A stretch of DNA of 64,000 nucleotides from Mesorhabditis belari (GCA_958450365.1 CAUEEP010000876.1:186001-250000), one strand, 5' to 3'. Positions 11,170 through 22,768 are shown, counted from the stretch's first letter. Made by a program: numbers and translations. The notes: generated by a model not told the origin, from the sequence alone.

Positions 11170-14060
11170 ATGGAAATCGTTGACATCGCTTTCTATCCAA
11201 GCGTCTACTCATGGTTTCGTCTGTTCGCCACCCCTTTCACTTGTCTCAACCTTTTCGGCTCATTTGTCATTTGGAAAGCCACTCCAAAACAATTTCAGAG
11301 TTTCCGACGGTCAATGTTACTTGTACAAGTTCGTTTTCTGTTCGATTAATTTAATCTTTGAAATACTTGAATTTTCTTACTACGGTGGACTCTCGATCTA
11401 ACGCTGTGCGATTTTGGGTCCTCCAAAAGTGAACTGCCTTATAAAGGGGTTCGAGTTAACAATCACAAATCCCGGCTCCTTGCATGCCGTTAAATCGTGA
11501 GCCAACGGTTATTATTGGTTTGGCCGGAAAGTTTTTTGAAATTTTGGCTTATAAATGAATAATTAGCCGATCAGCGTGTGGTTTGCTTTAAATAAGAAAA
11601 GATTAACCATTTCATTTAGCTTATTTTTAGACAAATTTGAATCCGCATTTGAAGCAAATCCGGACGGGAATTTTGCTTTTCCTAAAACTAGGTTTTTGTG
11701 AGAAACAGTGCTCAAATCGGAATCAAATCGAAAATCGAAATAGGTTTCATCGTTTTTGACTGCTCGACTTCCCACATTTAAAAAAATTAACTAACACGAG
11801 CTTTTCAGAATTTCTTAAAGAACAATTTGTAAGTAAATAATAGGACTTTTTGATAAAGCAAACTATAGATCGATTGGTTTATTATTGATTTCAAAAATTA
11901 ACCCTTAAAAAAGCGGATAAGACTCTCCGGACACCTCGATAGATAGAGTGCGTATCTTTATTTTATGACAAAATTTATTTTGCTAGATATCAAGCTTATA
12001 TCTTTTATTTTATAAAGTTTTTATTTATGAAAATTTCCAGTTCTTCGGTTTAATCAACGACATCAGTCTGACTTATGTTGGCTTTGTTATTTTTGCGGTG
12101 CCAACTTTTGGCGGTTTCTTTCTCGGCCCACTCAGTGATTTCGGAATTTCTTCAGGAGCTCAATATGTAAGTAGAATGGTTTAACTGAATCTTATATGTA
12201 TTTTGAGCAAAACCCAAAAAAAAGAAGTTTAGTGTGTGTTGCTCGTGATCTTGTCCTCTTTCGGGCACGCTCTCGTCCTCACACTTTTCGATCGTCAACA
12301 ATCAATTGTTCCGAATGGGCATTGGTCAAAGTTGTCCAAGAGGTTTGTGAAATTGGCAAAGTATAAAAATTTTTGTAAAAAGTTTAGGACTCAATTAGTA
12401 CTTGAGATTGGTTTTCTCTTATTTCCTTTCTATTTGCTGGTACCCGGCACTTGCTTCTGTTTGTCGATCAATCGAAGCGAGCTTGCGATTCTCGAGTTTA
12501 ATCAGGTCACATCACTTTTCATAAAACTTTGGGAATTGCTAAAAACTCTAACTAGGAAAATACTTGAGCCTGAACGCAAACTTGACAAAATGTTTTTCAG
12601 TCTTTTAGCTCTCTGCGTTTTTTAGAGTTTTGCTAGATCAGAACTAAGCTGGATTCAGATTCTAGCCTCAAAAACTACCGGAGAAAGTTTCCAGATAGAT
12701 CGCCTTGTTCAAAACTGTTCCCAAAATGACTGTTCCCAAAGGGAGCAGTCTCGTTAGTTGTTGTCACTACCTCCTCGAATTGAGAGTGGGTAATTTGCGC
12801 GCCTGCTGCCTTCCTTAGATGTGGTTGCCGTTTCTCAGGCATCCTCTCCGGAGTCAAACCCTGATCCTCCGTTACCCGTTACGACCATGGTAGTCAACTA
12901 AACTACCATCAAAAGTTGATAGGGCAGTTAATTTCGCGAATTGCCGCCGCTTACGCATGCGGTCTGCAAGATATTCAGAATCATCACTTGACGCCGAAGC
13001 GGTTGGTGAATCTAATAAATGACACCGAAGTGCACACGTGTATTAGCTCCAGAATTACTAGAAGTATCCAAAATGCTAATTTCGCGAGGATTTTAACTGT
13101 TATAATGAGCCTTTAACTCCCAAACGCTTCACCATGAACGTGTTCAATCTTTAGACCTATCCAGAGCTTTTGCAATTCTACGAAAACCCGTATTTTTTCG
13201 GTTTTCAATCAACTCCACGATCGATTTTCATTTGGGGTGTCATCGTTCTATATGGCGCCTTTTTCACGGGCATTGGCGAGGGTCAGTACAGAGATTTATA
13301 GCTTTTTACAGAGAGAGAAAAATCCATCAAATCAATTCATTCCATGTTTACTGGATATTAAAAACTTTAGCTTTGGTTGTTCTAATTGCGCTCACTTTCC
13401 ATCAACTCCGACATGTGATGAGTCCAAAAACCCTGAAATTACAATGGAAATTAGCTCGTGGGTTGTTCATACAGGTAGATTAAACTACACAAAAATATTC
13501 AAGAACCATTTTCTAGTTTCTTGCATCGGCTGTAATGTTTCTCGTGCCGGGTACCTGGTTTGGACTTGTCTACTTGTCGGGAACGGTGATGGGGACTCGT
13601 GGGTGGACTTTGCACAATTGAAACTTTTCCATTGATTTAAAATTTGAGTTCATAAGATCGCAAATACTCTAGTTGAAGAAAATTTTAGAAAACTCTCCTA
13701 TTAGTCAAAATGTAGTATAGAAAATCGAAAATTGAAAACAATTTTTTCATGGGACAAAAGGAAAGGTCAACATTTAGCTTTCCTCATAACATTTCTTTTA
13801 GTTAAGCTTGAAGGAAAGTTTTTGTTGAATGAAACACCATTTCAGGCTACAACATCTTCCCGACAATGTTCATCGGAATGCATTCTGTGGCTAGCACAAT
13901 TGTTCTGCTCACATGCTATGAAAACTATCGAAGATATGTGCTGAAGATATTTCTTCTCTTTGGCGCTTCAATCCAAGCAATGGAAATGTCAACGAATTTC
14001 CGGATAAAACAAAGGGAATTAAAGAAACCATCTCATGATATGGCTTGGACAAAGAAATAA
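11170..14060 (+). CDS. Serpentine chemoreceptor, class H (Srh) type
   Basis: Eight exons give one phase-consistent frame of about 346 residues: 11170-11328, 12041-12166, 12233-12342, 12388-12505, 13155-13281, 13371-13474, 13517-13598, 13846-14060. All introns are GT..AG. The order of features follows the nematode Srh family of 7TM chemosensory receptors: YPSVY plus TM1 and KATPKQFQSFRRSM; TM2 FFGLINDISLTYVGF; TM3 with CVLLVILSSFGHALVL; an extracellular PELLQFYENP; then KTLKLQWKLARGLFIQ before TM6 (Srh consensus TLKLQK); and TM7 with FIGMHSVASTIVLLTCYENYR. The length matches the family (about 340). The 649-bp intron between exons 4 and 5 contains an antisense SSU rRNA fragment. The first intron (712 bp) includes a pogo-like GGTGGACTCTCGATCTAACG word near 11390. 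Likely a membrane chemoreceptor in sensory neurons; the ligand is unknown. The donor choice at exon 7 is the least certain junction. Confidence 0.85.
12760..13112 (-). rRNA. SSU (18S) rRNA-derived fragment, degenerate, antisense in a receptor intron
   Basis: Read on the minus strand, this matches the 5' third of eukaryotic small-subunit rRNA in the correct order. Plus-strand landmarks are GTCACTACCTCCTCGA, GTAATTTGCGCGCCTGCTG (about 12791-12809), CCGTTACCCGTTACGACCAT, CATCAAAAGTTGATAGGGCA, TATTAGCTCCAGAATTAC (about 13041-13058) and ATAATGAGCC at the right end. Substitutions in normally invariant helices show that it is a non-functional copy. It lies wholly inside the intron 12506-13154 of the receptor gene. 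No LSU or ITS sequence adjoins it, so it is an isolated insertion rather than part of an rDNA array. Confidence 0.8.
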
Positions 14061-14164
14061 ATTGAAAATTAAGTTGTAGAGCTAACAAACCAAGTTGTAA
14101 GCAAAGTTTTTTTCGCTTTTTTTTTCGCTACAAACCATTAGAATTTGAGTTTATTACTTTTGTA

Positions 14165-14673
14165 TTAGCTTTATGCATAAGTCTTTTCATTCTTTTTTTG
14201 TACTTCCGTTAAAAAATATCAAATTCACCAATTAACCTATAGTTTGCTCTAAATAAAAAGTGTTTATTGTTCAATTTCTCATTTTTAAAAGTCAATTTAG
14301 GTCCACTTTCAAGCAAATTCGAGAGTGAAAACGTGTTTTTTCGTAAAAATCTATAAAAACCTCTACGAAGAAATTGGCTGAATGAATTTCTTGGAAAATT
14401 TGGCTATTTATCTAACCTTTATCGATTGACATGAAGATAGGTTTCCTTTAGCTAAAATGTCTAAACCGCATCATCGAGCCGTCGCCATTTTTGACTACCT
14501 AACTTCATGCTCCCAAAAAAATCCAGACACAAGACATTTTTAAACCCGTTTTAACGTTATTTTGCAGAAAAATGATTGACTTTTCTAGTGAAACAAATCG
14601 TAGTTCAATTGGTGCATTTGTTGGTTTTAAACGGAAGACGAAAAGAAACGAAAAGACTTATGCATCAACCTAA
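14165..14673. mobile_element. Mariner-type MITE with TA flanks
   Basis: Inverted ends TTAGCTTTATGCATAAGTC at 14165 and GACTTATGCATCAACCTAA at 14655-14673 are flanked by TA (14163-14164, 14674-14675). The element is 509 bp. No transposase motif was found inside. A related terminus (GACTTATGCACCAACCTAA) lies at about 21668. Confidence 0.75.
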
Positions 14674-14689
14674 TATGCTAAAAGATGAG

Positions 14690-15612
14690 AAATAAGATGA
14701 GCCTCATGGATATCGTCCAGTTGTCCTCGATAGTGCGGAGTTGCTGGAGATTGTCGAGTCGGATCCAATTCAAACTTTGCCCGAATTAGCCGAATACTTT
14801 AAATGTGATCCGAACACAATTTCTCAACACCTTTAGTTCATTGGAAAAAGGAATCGTTGTGGCCAATGGGTCCCACATGAATTTGCCCTGAAAACAAAGC
14901 CAATCGAGTTTTAATGTCTCGGATTCTATTGAAAAAGGCTACGGGTCGTGCTTTTTTTGAAAGCATGTTGACGATGGAAAAAAAGTGGACATATTTCAAT
15001 AGTACAACACGCAAAAGACAATGGTTGAGCAAAGGAGAACGGCCGATTTCGACACCACATCCAGATCTTCACGGAAAGAAAGTGATACTGTCGGTCTTTT
15101 GGAGATATGAAAGGAATCGTTTATTTTGAATTACGAAAATCTTTAAAAACTATAACGTCTCAAATCTACGCCCAACAACTGAAGAAATTTGATGAAATTC
15201 TACGAGAAAGAGGTGTTAATCCAAGGACAATCCATTTTCTCGCTGACAATGCCCGGGTACACACATCAAACTTGGCTCAAAACACCATAGAAGAATTAGG
15301 CTGGAAACTTGTGCCTCATCCGCCATATTCGCCTGATATTGCTCCCTCAAATTACCACTTGTTCCGGTCTATGCAACACTCTCTTGCAGATCAAAAGTTT
15401 AACAATCCTGAAAAAGTCGAAATTTGGGTGCAAGACTACTTTGCGTCGCGGGACCCCAAATTTTTCGAATCAGGCATCCGAAATCTACGCAAAAAATGGA
15501 AGAAAAAAGTTGATAATAATGGTGAATATCTTTTGGAATAAAGTTGTTTTCTTATTGATTTTTGGGTTCTTCGTATGTTGATTATAATCCGAAGTTTCTT
15601 TTGCAAGTACCT
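14690..15612 (+). pseudogene. Mariner transposase pseudogene
   Basis: Plus-strand frames carry mariner blocks in order: LLEIVESDPIQTLPELAEYF (second helix-turn-helix, near 14740), WVPHEF (near 14870), an eroded first-Asp region (MEKKWTYF instead of GDEKW), then 15107-15541 with FLADNARVHTS and PPYSPDIAPSNYHLFRSM. The third catalytic Asp of the D,D34D triad is Asn here (APSNYH). At least two in-frame stops and a frameshift are present. The right end TTGCAAGTACCTAATA at about 15603-15615 marks the element terminus; the matching left end was not found, so the 5' end was probably lost next to the MITE at 14165. Confidence 0.8.
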
Positions 15613-16930
15613 AATATTTTTGTCCTGTCAAAAAGTTCATTAAACGTATTGTGAGTTACGTAATAGCAAATGATCTCGATTTCTCTATTCATTCAAAAGA
15701 TTCTCGTATCAAAATTGTGTTTTGTGTCCACTCAGAGATGGGTGCTCCTTGTTTTAAAGCTCTCCGGCAATACTCATGAATCAAATGCGGATACTTTGGT
15801 TCTCCTGCTGTCAACGTTTTCACTCCCATGGAAATCTATTTTAAAGTTTTTGATTATGATTGTGAAATCAGAATTGAATTGAATGAATTGCGCCAATCAT
15901 GCATTTATGTCTTGTGCTCCGTGCGATATAAAGTTAAGTTTTTTCCATTTTATCGATGACTGTCATAGTTACTATGTTTTCTTATTGTCTTTATTTGGGA
16001 ATTATTATTGTAAGAGTGTAAAAAACTATAAAGTGTCACAACAAGTAATATGTTGTGCACGCACAAAGAACACTAGTCGGAACTTCTTGAAAAAAAAAGC
16101 AAAAGAAAAATCCGAACAGCCGAATTCTACACAAAAAATGGAAAAGCATAGTTGATAATAATGGCGAATATCTTGTGGAATAAAGTTGTTTTCTTATTGA
16201 TTTTTGGGTTCTTCGAATGTTGGTTATAATCCGCATTTTCTTTTGCAAATACCTAATAATTTGAGCGTAGCTATTAGCAGTTTCATGTTCACTTTGTTGT
16301 GTAGTTCTAAACTATGTAGGGCTTTCTGGATGAAAAGGTTTAGTTCTACAGTTTCGTGAATTTCAAATCTCTAAATAAGCCATATGTGAATAGTATATGA
16401 GTATACTGTTGTTGTTTATTGTTGTCTTGATTTGGCTGCATTCTGGTTGGATGGTAAAGTCTTTATGAAGTCTTTATCCTGCACAAGAATAATAAAATTA
16501 ACTAACATTGATTCAGAACAAGACAACTTCAGAAAGTCACACGAATGCTATTTGAGATCATTTTACAATTTGCTAGGAACTGTGTAAAGGAAAATTGAGA
16601 CAAACCGTAAATACGGTAATAGGACCCCAGTCGCGTAGTCGCAAAAGTTTTTTAGTATTTCATTTTTGCAAAGCTCCCGTACTTTCACAAAAAGGCGCCT
16701 TTGGTATCAAAAAATAGCCCTGAATTTCAGCTATTTATTTGATACCTAGGCGCGCATTGTAGCATGAACCAATGTCAAGAGAAACGGTTCAAAGTCAGAC
16801 TACGCAACACTCCACGCCATCATTATGGGGGTGGGGTACTATTACAGTATTTACGGAGCAGCGTGGCTGTTAGAAAACAAGAAAAAAATTTCTGAGCTAG
16901 ACTATGATCAGTTTTCTAAAAACCAAACAC
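15613..16930. other. Intergenic with mariner remnant and MITE
   Basis: 16100-16258 duplicates the 3' end of the mariner at 14690 (AAAATGGAAAAGC.., GGCGAATATCTTGTGGAATA, TTTTGCAAATACCTAATA) without the rest of the gene. 16605-16856 is a separate MITE. Between 15670 and 16100 I see no gene. Confidence 0.6.
16605..16856. mobile_element. Small MITE, 252 bp
   Basis: Inverted ends CCGTAAATACGGTAATAGG (16605 on) and TACTATTACAGTATTTACGG (ending 16856) pair with a few mismatches. The interior is non-coding and includes AAGGCGCC words. No clear target duplication could be read, so the superfamily is uncertain. Confidence 0.6.
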
Positions 16931-18115
16931 TTATAAATATTTGAAAACAACGAGAGAACTCGAGAAGAACGCACCAACAATGATCAGAACTCGTCGATTC
17001 TCACATCGAAGATAGGCGAGCATTCCAGGACTGTGCCTTGCAAGATCCATATTTGGTAACTCTGTGATCCACTTTGTGACCTCATTCTCGATTTGTGGGA
17101 ATTGAGAGAAACGGGCACACACGCTTCTTTTATGTTGTTCTGGTTGAAAATGTCGAATCGAGCGTTCCTCCCCAGTTTGTGCCGAAATCCAAACAAGCAA
17201 ATCGTCAAGTTCTGCCAAATGACGAACAATTGAGCTCAAATGTTCTCCGACAAACTCTATTCGACTTTTATTTTGTACAAGAAGTTGAGTATATGATCCA
17301 TATAACATTACTGTTGATATTCGACCATTGAATGTTGGTGGCCTGGACCAGAGATTGGTCATCGACTCCAATAAGGGACATTTATTTTCAAGACATTTAA
17401 AGGCATAGAAATTTCCTTGAGTAGCCGAGAAAACGGAATAATTTGTGAAGAGATTTTCAAATATAAAGCATTTAGTGGCTTTCAATTCTTCTCGTTTGAA
17501 TAGAGCTTCAAGAGTTAGTGAATCTGTTTGATTTCCTCTTAGGGAAAATCCAAGGTCAACTGAAGGAAACCAATGATCGAATAGAAGCTGATTAGCACCA
17601 ATAAGTGATCCATCATTTGTGAGTTGAAAATTTCGGACAAGTCGCACTTTTTCTAGTATCCTGTTCTTTTTACAAAGCCAAATAAAACGCTGAAAATCGT
17701 TTTTTTTCGATTGATCAAGATCAATACTAAGATCACGGCAAGAGCGAATTGTTGCCAAGATTTTCAACGGAAAATTGAGAATTTTTGTTGTGTTTAGCCC
17801 ATCCATATTTAGTTCGAGAACTTCTCTACTTTGCAGCTCCAAAGAGAAAAGCCATTGCTCTGGATGATCGCAAGTTGGCCGGAACTTGGTCCAACTCCTT
17901 TTTCGATCTTCCAGCTCTAGATCGTTAAGAAAAAAAGAAGCTGAAGTCGAAAATCGGAGCTGGAGTCGAAGAATATATTTTGGGAAAAGCCCATGAATCA
18001 AATAATATTTTCTCAAACTTTTAGTGGTTTGAAATAGTTTTTGAGATACATCAGTGGTAGTATGCTCGAGAACTGAGACTTTCAGCTCATTTGGTAGCGT
18101 ATTTAGGGAAAACAT
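16931..18115 (-). CDS. F-box-like protein, single exon
   Basis: Uninterrupted minus-strand frame of 394 codons from the ATG at 18115, the longest in the window. The N-terminus (about residues 5-40) fits a divergent F-box: NTLPNELKVSVLEHT, then QKLFQTTKSLRKYY. The remainder has regularly spaced hydrophobic residues with LxLxxC/N-like steps (for example KILATIRSCRDLSIDL and SLTLEALFKREEL), compatible with leucine-rich or FTH-like substrate-binding repeats of nematode F-box proteins. F-box proteins bind Skp1 in SCF ubiquitin ligases; the target is unknown. It is not closely related to the F-box genes at 7002 and 30155. The tail after about residue 370 is hydrophobic (FFSSSLVVFKYL) and could instead be read-through past a splice site. 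An 18-bp triplicate repeat lies just upstream of the ATG. Confidence 0.6.
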   Translation of the reverse strand: MFSLNTLPNELKVSVLEHTTTDVSQKLFQTTKSLRKYYLIHGLFPKYILRLQLRFSTSASFFLNDLELEDRKRSWTKFRPTCDHPEQWLFSLELQSREVLELNMDGLNTTKILNFPLKILATIRSCRDLSIDLDQSKKNDFQRFIWLCKKNRILEKVRLVRNFQLTNDGSLIGANQLLFDHWFPSVDLGFSLRGNQTDSLTLEALFKREELKATKCFIFENLFTNYSVFSATQGNFYAFKCLENKCPLLESMTNLWSRPPTFNGRISTVMLYGSYTQLLVQNKSRIEFVGEHLSSIVRHLAELDDLLVWISAQTGEERSIRHFQPEQHKRSVCARFSQFPQIENEVTKWITELPNMDLARHSPGMLAYLRCENRRVLIIVGAFFSSSLVVFKYL

Positions 18116-18127
18116 TGATCGATTGAG

Positions 18128-18181
18128 ACGATTTGGGGTGAAGGGACGATTTGGGGTGAAGGGACGATTTGGGGTGAAGGG
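18128..18181. repeat. 18-bp tandem repeat, three copies
   Basis: Three exact copies of an 18-bp unit (ACGATTTGGGGTGAAGGG) run from 18128 to 18181, 13-66 bases upstream of the F-box-like ATG at 18115 on the minus strand. They therefore sit in the probable 5' leader or core promoter. Confidence 0.9.
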
Positions 18182-18569
18182 TGAAGAGACTTCGAAAAGG
18201 CGCCAATTTGCTTAAGCACAGAAGTTGTGTGTAAAGAGGAGCGTGGGGGCACATTTGAGGACTTTGGAAAAACATAAGCAGTCAGTTCAAGAGAAAACAT
18301 TCAAATTAGGAAAGTCGAGTTAGGAAGGGAAGTAAATATTCATTTACCCATGAAACTAGTAATATGTCTCGTATTCTCCAAAATAGTAGTGCGTACTACT
18401 ATTCCCTTAAAATCCCTTAAAATTGATCGGCCAAAAAAAAGTAGGTAAGAGACACATAAATCAAAAATCAAAATTTGTTAAAAACTATTTTAAATTATAA
18501 GACTGGGATACTTTTGTGTTATCTCGGGGGGGCAGGCCCGTACCCTGGAGGGGACAAGGGAGGCATTTG

Positions 18570-18980
18570 CCCCCCCCACATCGGCGCGAAATGGTGTTCT
18601 CTATCAGAATTTCACGTTTGAATATCCATTCGACGCAGAAAATTGTGCTGAATCGAATGGTGAAGAAATTATCGAAATCCGTCTGACTCGATTTTTTTAA
18701 AACGCCTTTTATCGAAAAAACCGCACTTTTACCATAAACTCGTTCGCCGCGACCAACTTTTGGTGGCTCGTTCTCAGCGTGGTCGAAAGATTGCGCCCTC
18801 AAAACCAATAACTTTTGTGTGGACGTGTGCAAAGATCATTTTGATACCAAAAAAATAAAAATTGATTAACTCTGCGAAGACTTGATACCTTTTTAAGTTG
18901 CCATTTTCAGCCATTTTCAACTTCAAAATTCTGATAGAGAACGTTTTTTTGCCTTATTTCGCGCGGATGTGCCCCCCCCC
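18570..18980. mobile_element. MITE with C-run ends, about 410 bp
   Basis: Left terminus: a C run, then CACATCGGCGCGAAATGG and TTCTCTATCAGAATTT. Right terminus (18925-18980) is the inverse, with GTTCTCTATCAGAATTT, CGCGCGGATGTG and a C run on the plus strand. A related solo end occurs at 23397 (CACATCGGCGCGAAATAAGG). The interior includes GATTTTTTTAAAACGCC. An open frame across the left part (18485-18832 minus) is judged spurious. Confidence 0.65.
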
Positions 18981-18984
18981 GTAT

Positions 18985-19181
18985 TAAAGAGAATACGGTA
19001 AACCCAAAACACCAAAGTTGTATGACGAGAATCACTTCATTTGGCCTTTTGAGGTGAAAATATTGGAAACTTGAATCAATTGAGTTTGCGGTGTGGTCTT
19101 TTGTGCGGATTCTCGATTTGGTTTCTTCAATAATATCATGTTGGCGAAGCTGAAATTTGATGTACTCAGAAGGAGAATATC
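18985..19181 (-). CDS. Orphan exon-like frame, possible 3' exon of the RNase H-like gene
   Basis: After an acceptor-like CGGTTTAG (ending about 19182 on the minus strand) the frame is open for about 65 codons with mixed, coding-like composition (SPSEYIKFQLRQHD, SIDSSFQYFHLKRPNE). It runs into the MITE at 18980, which may have replaced the natural 3' end. It could be the final exon of the gene whose RNase H-like exons lie at 19696-19944, or an unrelated relic. No domain recognised. Confidence 0.25.
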
Positions 19182-19695
19182 TAAACCGAATAAACAAAAC
19201 ATGGGATTCACTAAACTTTTGTGTCAATAACTTGTCCTCGACTCAAAGTAGTTTTAGAGAAAATAATTCAATAGTCATTCGCCTAATCTTTGTACACAAT
19301 TGAGTTTTTCTGATAAGACTACCTATACTTGCCTATAACTTTAGCCTTTCTGGGTAGAAAATCGAAAAAGGCTGTTGAAAGTTGTATAACTGTACTTTTG
19401 CAACCAGTTTGGAGTCTTGGACGCGCTAACGCCAAAACTATTTCTACATCCTGTCAAAATAGTTTGCCTCTATATTCTTTACGCATTTATGTGACCCCAC
19501 AGTTTTATACAAGAAAAGTCATGATTTTGTTTTTGTACTTATTTTTAAAATTTTTTATTTTGTCCAACAACTATGAGGTTACCAAACCCAAAAAATTTTT
19601 TGATAATCATTGTCCGAACTTCGGTTCTGATCATTGCTCATCATTGCTGATAAACTAAAAATTACATTTTTCAGGAAAATTTCAGAACAACTTAC

Positions 19696-20530
19696 CTCTC
19701 ACTTGTTGTGGATTTGACAATAACCCTTTTCACGGCTTTGTTTGGTAAAAGGTCCAAGCCTCGTAGATAGAAACTAGCATCTCCAGCCATCTTGTCGGTC
19801 TAGAAACAAAAACATTTTATCACAATTTAAAAAAAAAACTTTACTTGCACGTTTCGCAGGATGCCCACGTGAGCTTTAATGTAGACCAGATCCACATTTC
19901 CATTGAACGGTGCTTTATCAATTTGATGGTAAAGTTCTTTAAGTCTAAAACGGAATGTATATCTTAATCTCAATTTTGTTTCTTACAAAGAGTTATTAAT
20001 TTATTTTTTAGATCAAACAGATCAAAAAAAATTCCACTAAAATGCAAAATATCAATGTTAAGCAATAAGAAAAATGCCATCAATTTAACTTTTAAATAAA
20101 AAGTTCCATGATAGTCGGGTGTTGTTCTCCGGTTGTTGCAAACTGTTTGATTCGAGCCAACTATGTTTGAGTATTGACATAGCTCTGACAACTTTTTTGA
20201 ACCTTTTTTCCCCAAGATTAGATTCTAGGTATGGATTTCGTATAAAACAGGCAAAAAATGAATCTCGTAGAAAGCATTTAATCGAATTTCGTAGATTATT
20301 TAGCCATCTTGTCAGTAAGCAAAGTCAGTAATGATTTATCAAACAGCTACTCTGATTCAAAGAGACATCCATTCAATGAGACTGAATCGCGTTTCCAGAT
20401 CATAATTACTTTCAAACATAGATTTGAAATTGATTAAGGGATGGCCAGAGCCGGGAGGATGCGGCAAACTTTGCAGATCGATTACGTCGTCGAGACAGTC
20501 ACAAATCACCATATCTAAAATAGAAGAAGT
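19696..20530 (-). CDS. Probable RNase H-fold protein, incomplete model
   Basis: Two adjacent minus-strand exons are well supported. Exon 19944-19845 encodes LKELYHQIDKAPFNGNVDL then VYIKAHVGILRNVQ with a GTAAAG donor; exon 19799-19696 encodes TDKMAGDASF.. with a GTAAGT donor. Joined, VYIKAHVGI..N..TDKMAGDA matches the last conserved block of RNase H domains ('VKxHxGxxGNxxAD'), with the usual GNE changed. Upstream, a further exon-like frame near 20520-20400 reads MVICDCLDDVIDLQSLPHPP, but linking exons are unclear. RNase H enzymes cut RNA in RNA-DNA hybrids; domestication from a retroelement is possible, yet the introns argue for a host gene. First exon and catalytic Asp/Glu residues were not located. 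Confidence 0.45.
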
Positions 20531-20611
20531 AAAATACCATATCCTTCCATGATTGCCTGACTCGCTTTTCTTTACCGCCTGAATAAAGCATATATATGTA
20601 TATCAAATCGG

Positions 20612-21277
20612 TTGTTGCTGCTTTCTGTTACGAAAGTAAATCGTTTTTTAAATAACGAAATAACCAAACCAACTTATATTGTTTTTGAGGTACTTTACGG
20701 TACCTTAGTCTTTTCTCTTAAATTCTTGCTCCATCATGGACTCCTCAACAATCTCTCCTTTGCCTATCTTATTTTTAATTTTCCTATTTCCCATCCTAAA
20801 CTCAAATCACTTCTGATTTTACCTTCTGATTCGCGGCCTTCTCCCACCTCTTTCTCCACAAATGACAATGAGTGCTCACTTCGTGTGGTTGCTCAATTAA
20901 GGACATCTTCTCTCTTTCCGTATTTTCTTTCACCATTTCACGATGAGTGCAAATGGATACCGCTCCCTCAGAGTGTCGATGATTGGTTGAATTGGGTGGA
21001 TGGGGGATGGAGGTTCTTGGACCCGCCCTCTCTTTCAACTGAATGCTTTAAATGCCTACAAACGATTCCCCTTCTCCCGGCACTCTTAGTCAACACTTTC
21101 AATTCTAACGGTTACAGTAGTTGCCAAGTTTTGGCTCCTTTTGCGTTAGCTTGCTATTCGAACTTTCTTTCAAAACTGAGACTTCCTAATTGTTTTGATA
21201 CAATGTACTTTTTGAGCATTGATCTAGATAATATTATTAATATGAAAGTTGATCTAGATAATATAAAAGTTTACTAA
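20612..21277 (+). other. Long open frame of unknown nature
   Basis: 221 codons without a stop, which is unlikely by chance in this AT-rich DNA, but the frame lacks an ATG for most of its length. Composition is rich in Ser, Leu, Phe and Pro; segments such as WIPLPQSVDDWLNWVDGGW are not from a family I recognise. The end contains two near-identical 21-bp units (TTGATCTAGATAATAT). It may be a relic coding exon or non-coding DNA. Confidence 0.25.
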
Positions 21278-22768
21278 AATGGGTTCTTTTCAAAAATCCT
21301 GGACTGTTACGTTTAGATGCTTTACAATTTGCTTGTACCTGATTCAAAACCATTAAAAAAAATATCAAAACAGATGGCCATAATGCACTTAAACTTAAAC
21401 AAAAGAAATTACTATGCTTGTAACTTGTCTAACTCTATAGCCATTCCAGTGGATCTGAAATTATTCAATTTCAGAATGTTGGACCCTCGACATTTCCTTC
21501 TTCCCCATTTATTCATCGATCCACACACAGCGGCTCTATTATCCCGGCCTCCAAGATTATCTGGATTGGGTGGTCCTATTCTGTCAGATCTTTTTAACAG
21601 ACCGCAACAAATTTGGTGAAGAATTCTTTTCCATGGAAACAAAAGTTTGAAAAAAACTATTGTAAAGACTTATGCACCAACCTAATAATTAATTACACTT
21701 TAATCGACCGTAAATTCAGTCGACGAAAATAACGACCGTGCAGCTGAAGAAAAAAAGCCTTTTATAGGCTGCGACTGACGTTAAACGAGATACGGTAATA
21801 GAAACAGGCGCTTTAGAATGAAACAAAGTGTTAACTGTCAAGTTGACACAATTCTGAGGTCGACCAAAGTTATTAAAAGCTAAGAGCTAGAGAAGAATTT
21901 CTTGAAAATTGCAACATAGTAGGCACCACAGTAGGCAAATTTGCTAACTTTCTAATCTTTTAGAACGACACGGTGAACTGTGGATTGCTGATGGAAGTGC
22001 GTATACCCAGCAATTCCAACGGGCAACTCTATGATGCTGGTGAGATCAAATTAGAGACCCTCGACGTGATCACGTGGATGTGTGGAGGGCTAGGCAAATG
22101 AGATATTTGGATAAATTTTTTTTCGACTCTTCAATTGCACAAAACGGATGAAAGGCATAAAATTACAATACGAACTCAATTTTCTTTTGCGTAATCTCGT
22201 AATCTTGCAAATTAGTCCAGTCATTTTTCACTCATTTGTGATTATCACACTGCCATAGTCCATGTCTCTTAAAAGGCTACTTTAGAGGAGTTATACATAC
22301 TAGTATGCAGGGTGTTCAATAGTATATTATACTAGTATACAGGGTGTTCAACATCCCCCCTCCTACTCTGTCTTTATTAGGTTGTCCCATAAAAGCTCAG
22401 AGATTTGAATTTCATTTATTTTCATAGAGGTTTCCATAGAATAACCTCGCGACTTTTTGTTCCACTTTTTGCATATGACATAGATAAACATCGGTGTTGA
22501 AATTTTGCCTCGGTTTAAGAAGTTCCCAGAGAAGGACTCCTCACAACGCGTCCAAAAAAAATGCCTTGGAATCAAAAATCCGAGTTCGGACAATTCTTAG
22601 TTCATGTCCAGACAAGGAAAAACCAAAGTTTGAGAAAGATCCCCCTACTCACAAAAAAGTTATTACGGCGTAAAGTTTTACGAACAAAATGTTTAGGAAG
22701 TCGTCAAAATTTCGATTTTTCCGATTTTTCTCATATTCACTCCACAAGAACGTGCCAAACGATGTATT
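21278..22768. other. Intergenic with mariner termini
   Basis: 21317-21455 is an inverted copy of 35960-36095. At 21651-21675 stands a mariner terminus (GACTTATGCACCAACCTAATA). Around 22297-22350 the words ATACTAGTAT and CAGGGTGTTCAA are duplicated in tandem. At 22377 begins another mariner end, TTAGGTTGTCCCATAAAAG, the same family as at 35190. No gene recognised. Confidence 0.55.

Noticed and set aside
12916..13116. 66-codon frame within the Srh intron
   Set aside because: It is a chance reading of the antisense SSU rRNA fragment.
18485..18832. 115-codon minus-strand open frame
   Set aside because: It spans the left border of the MITE at 18570 and has no domain; the border explains the sequence better.
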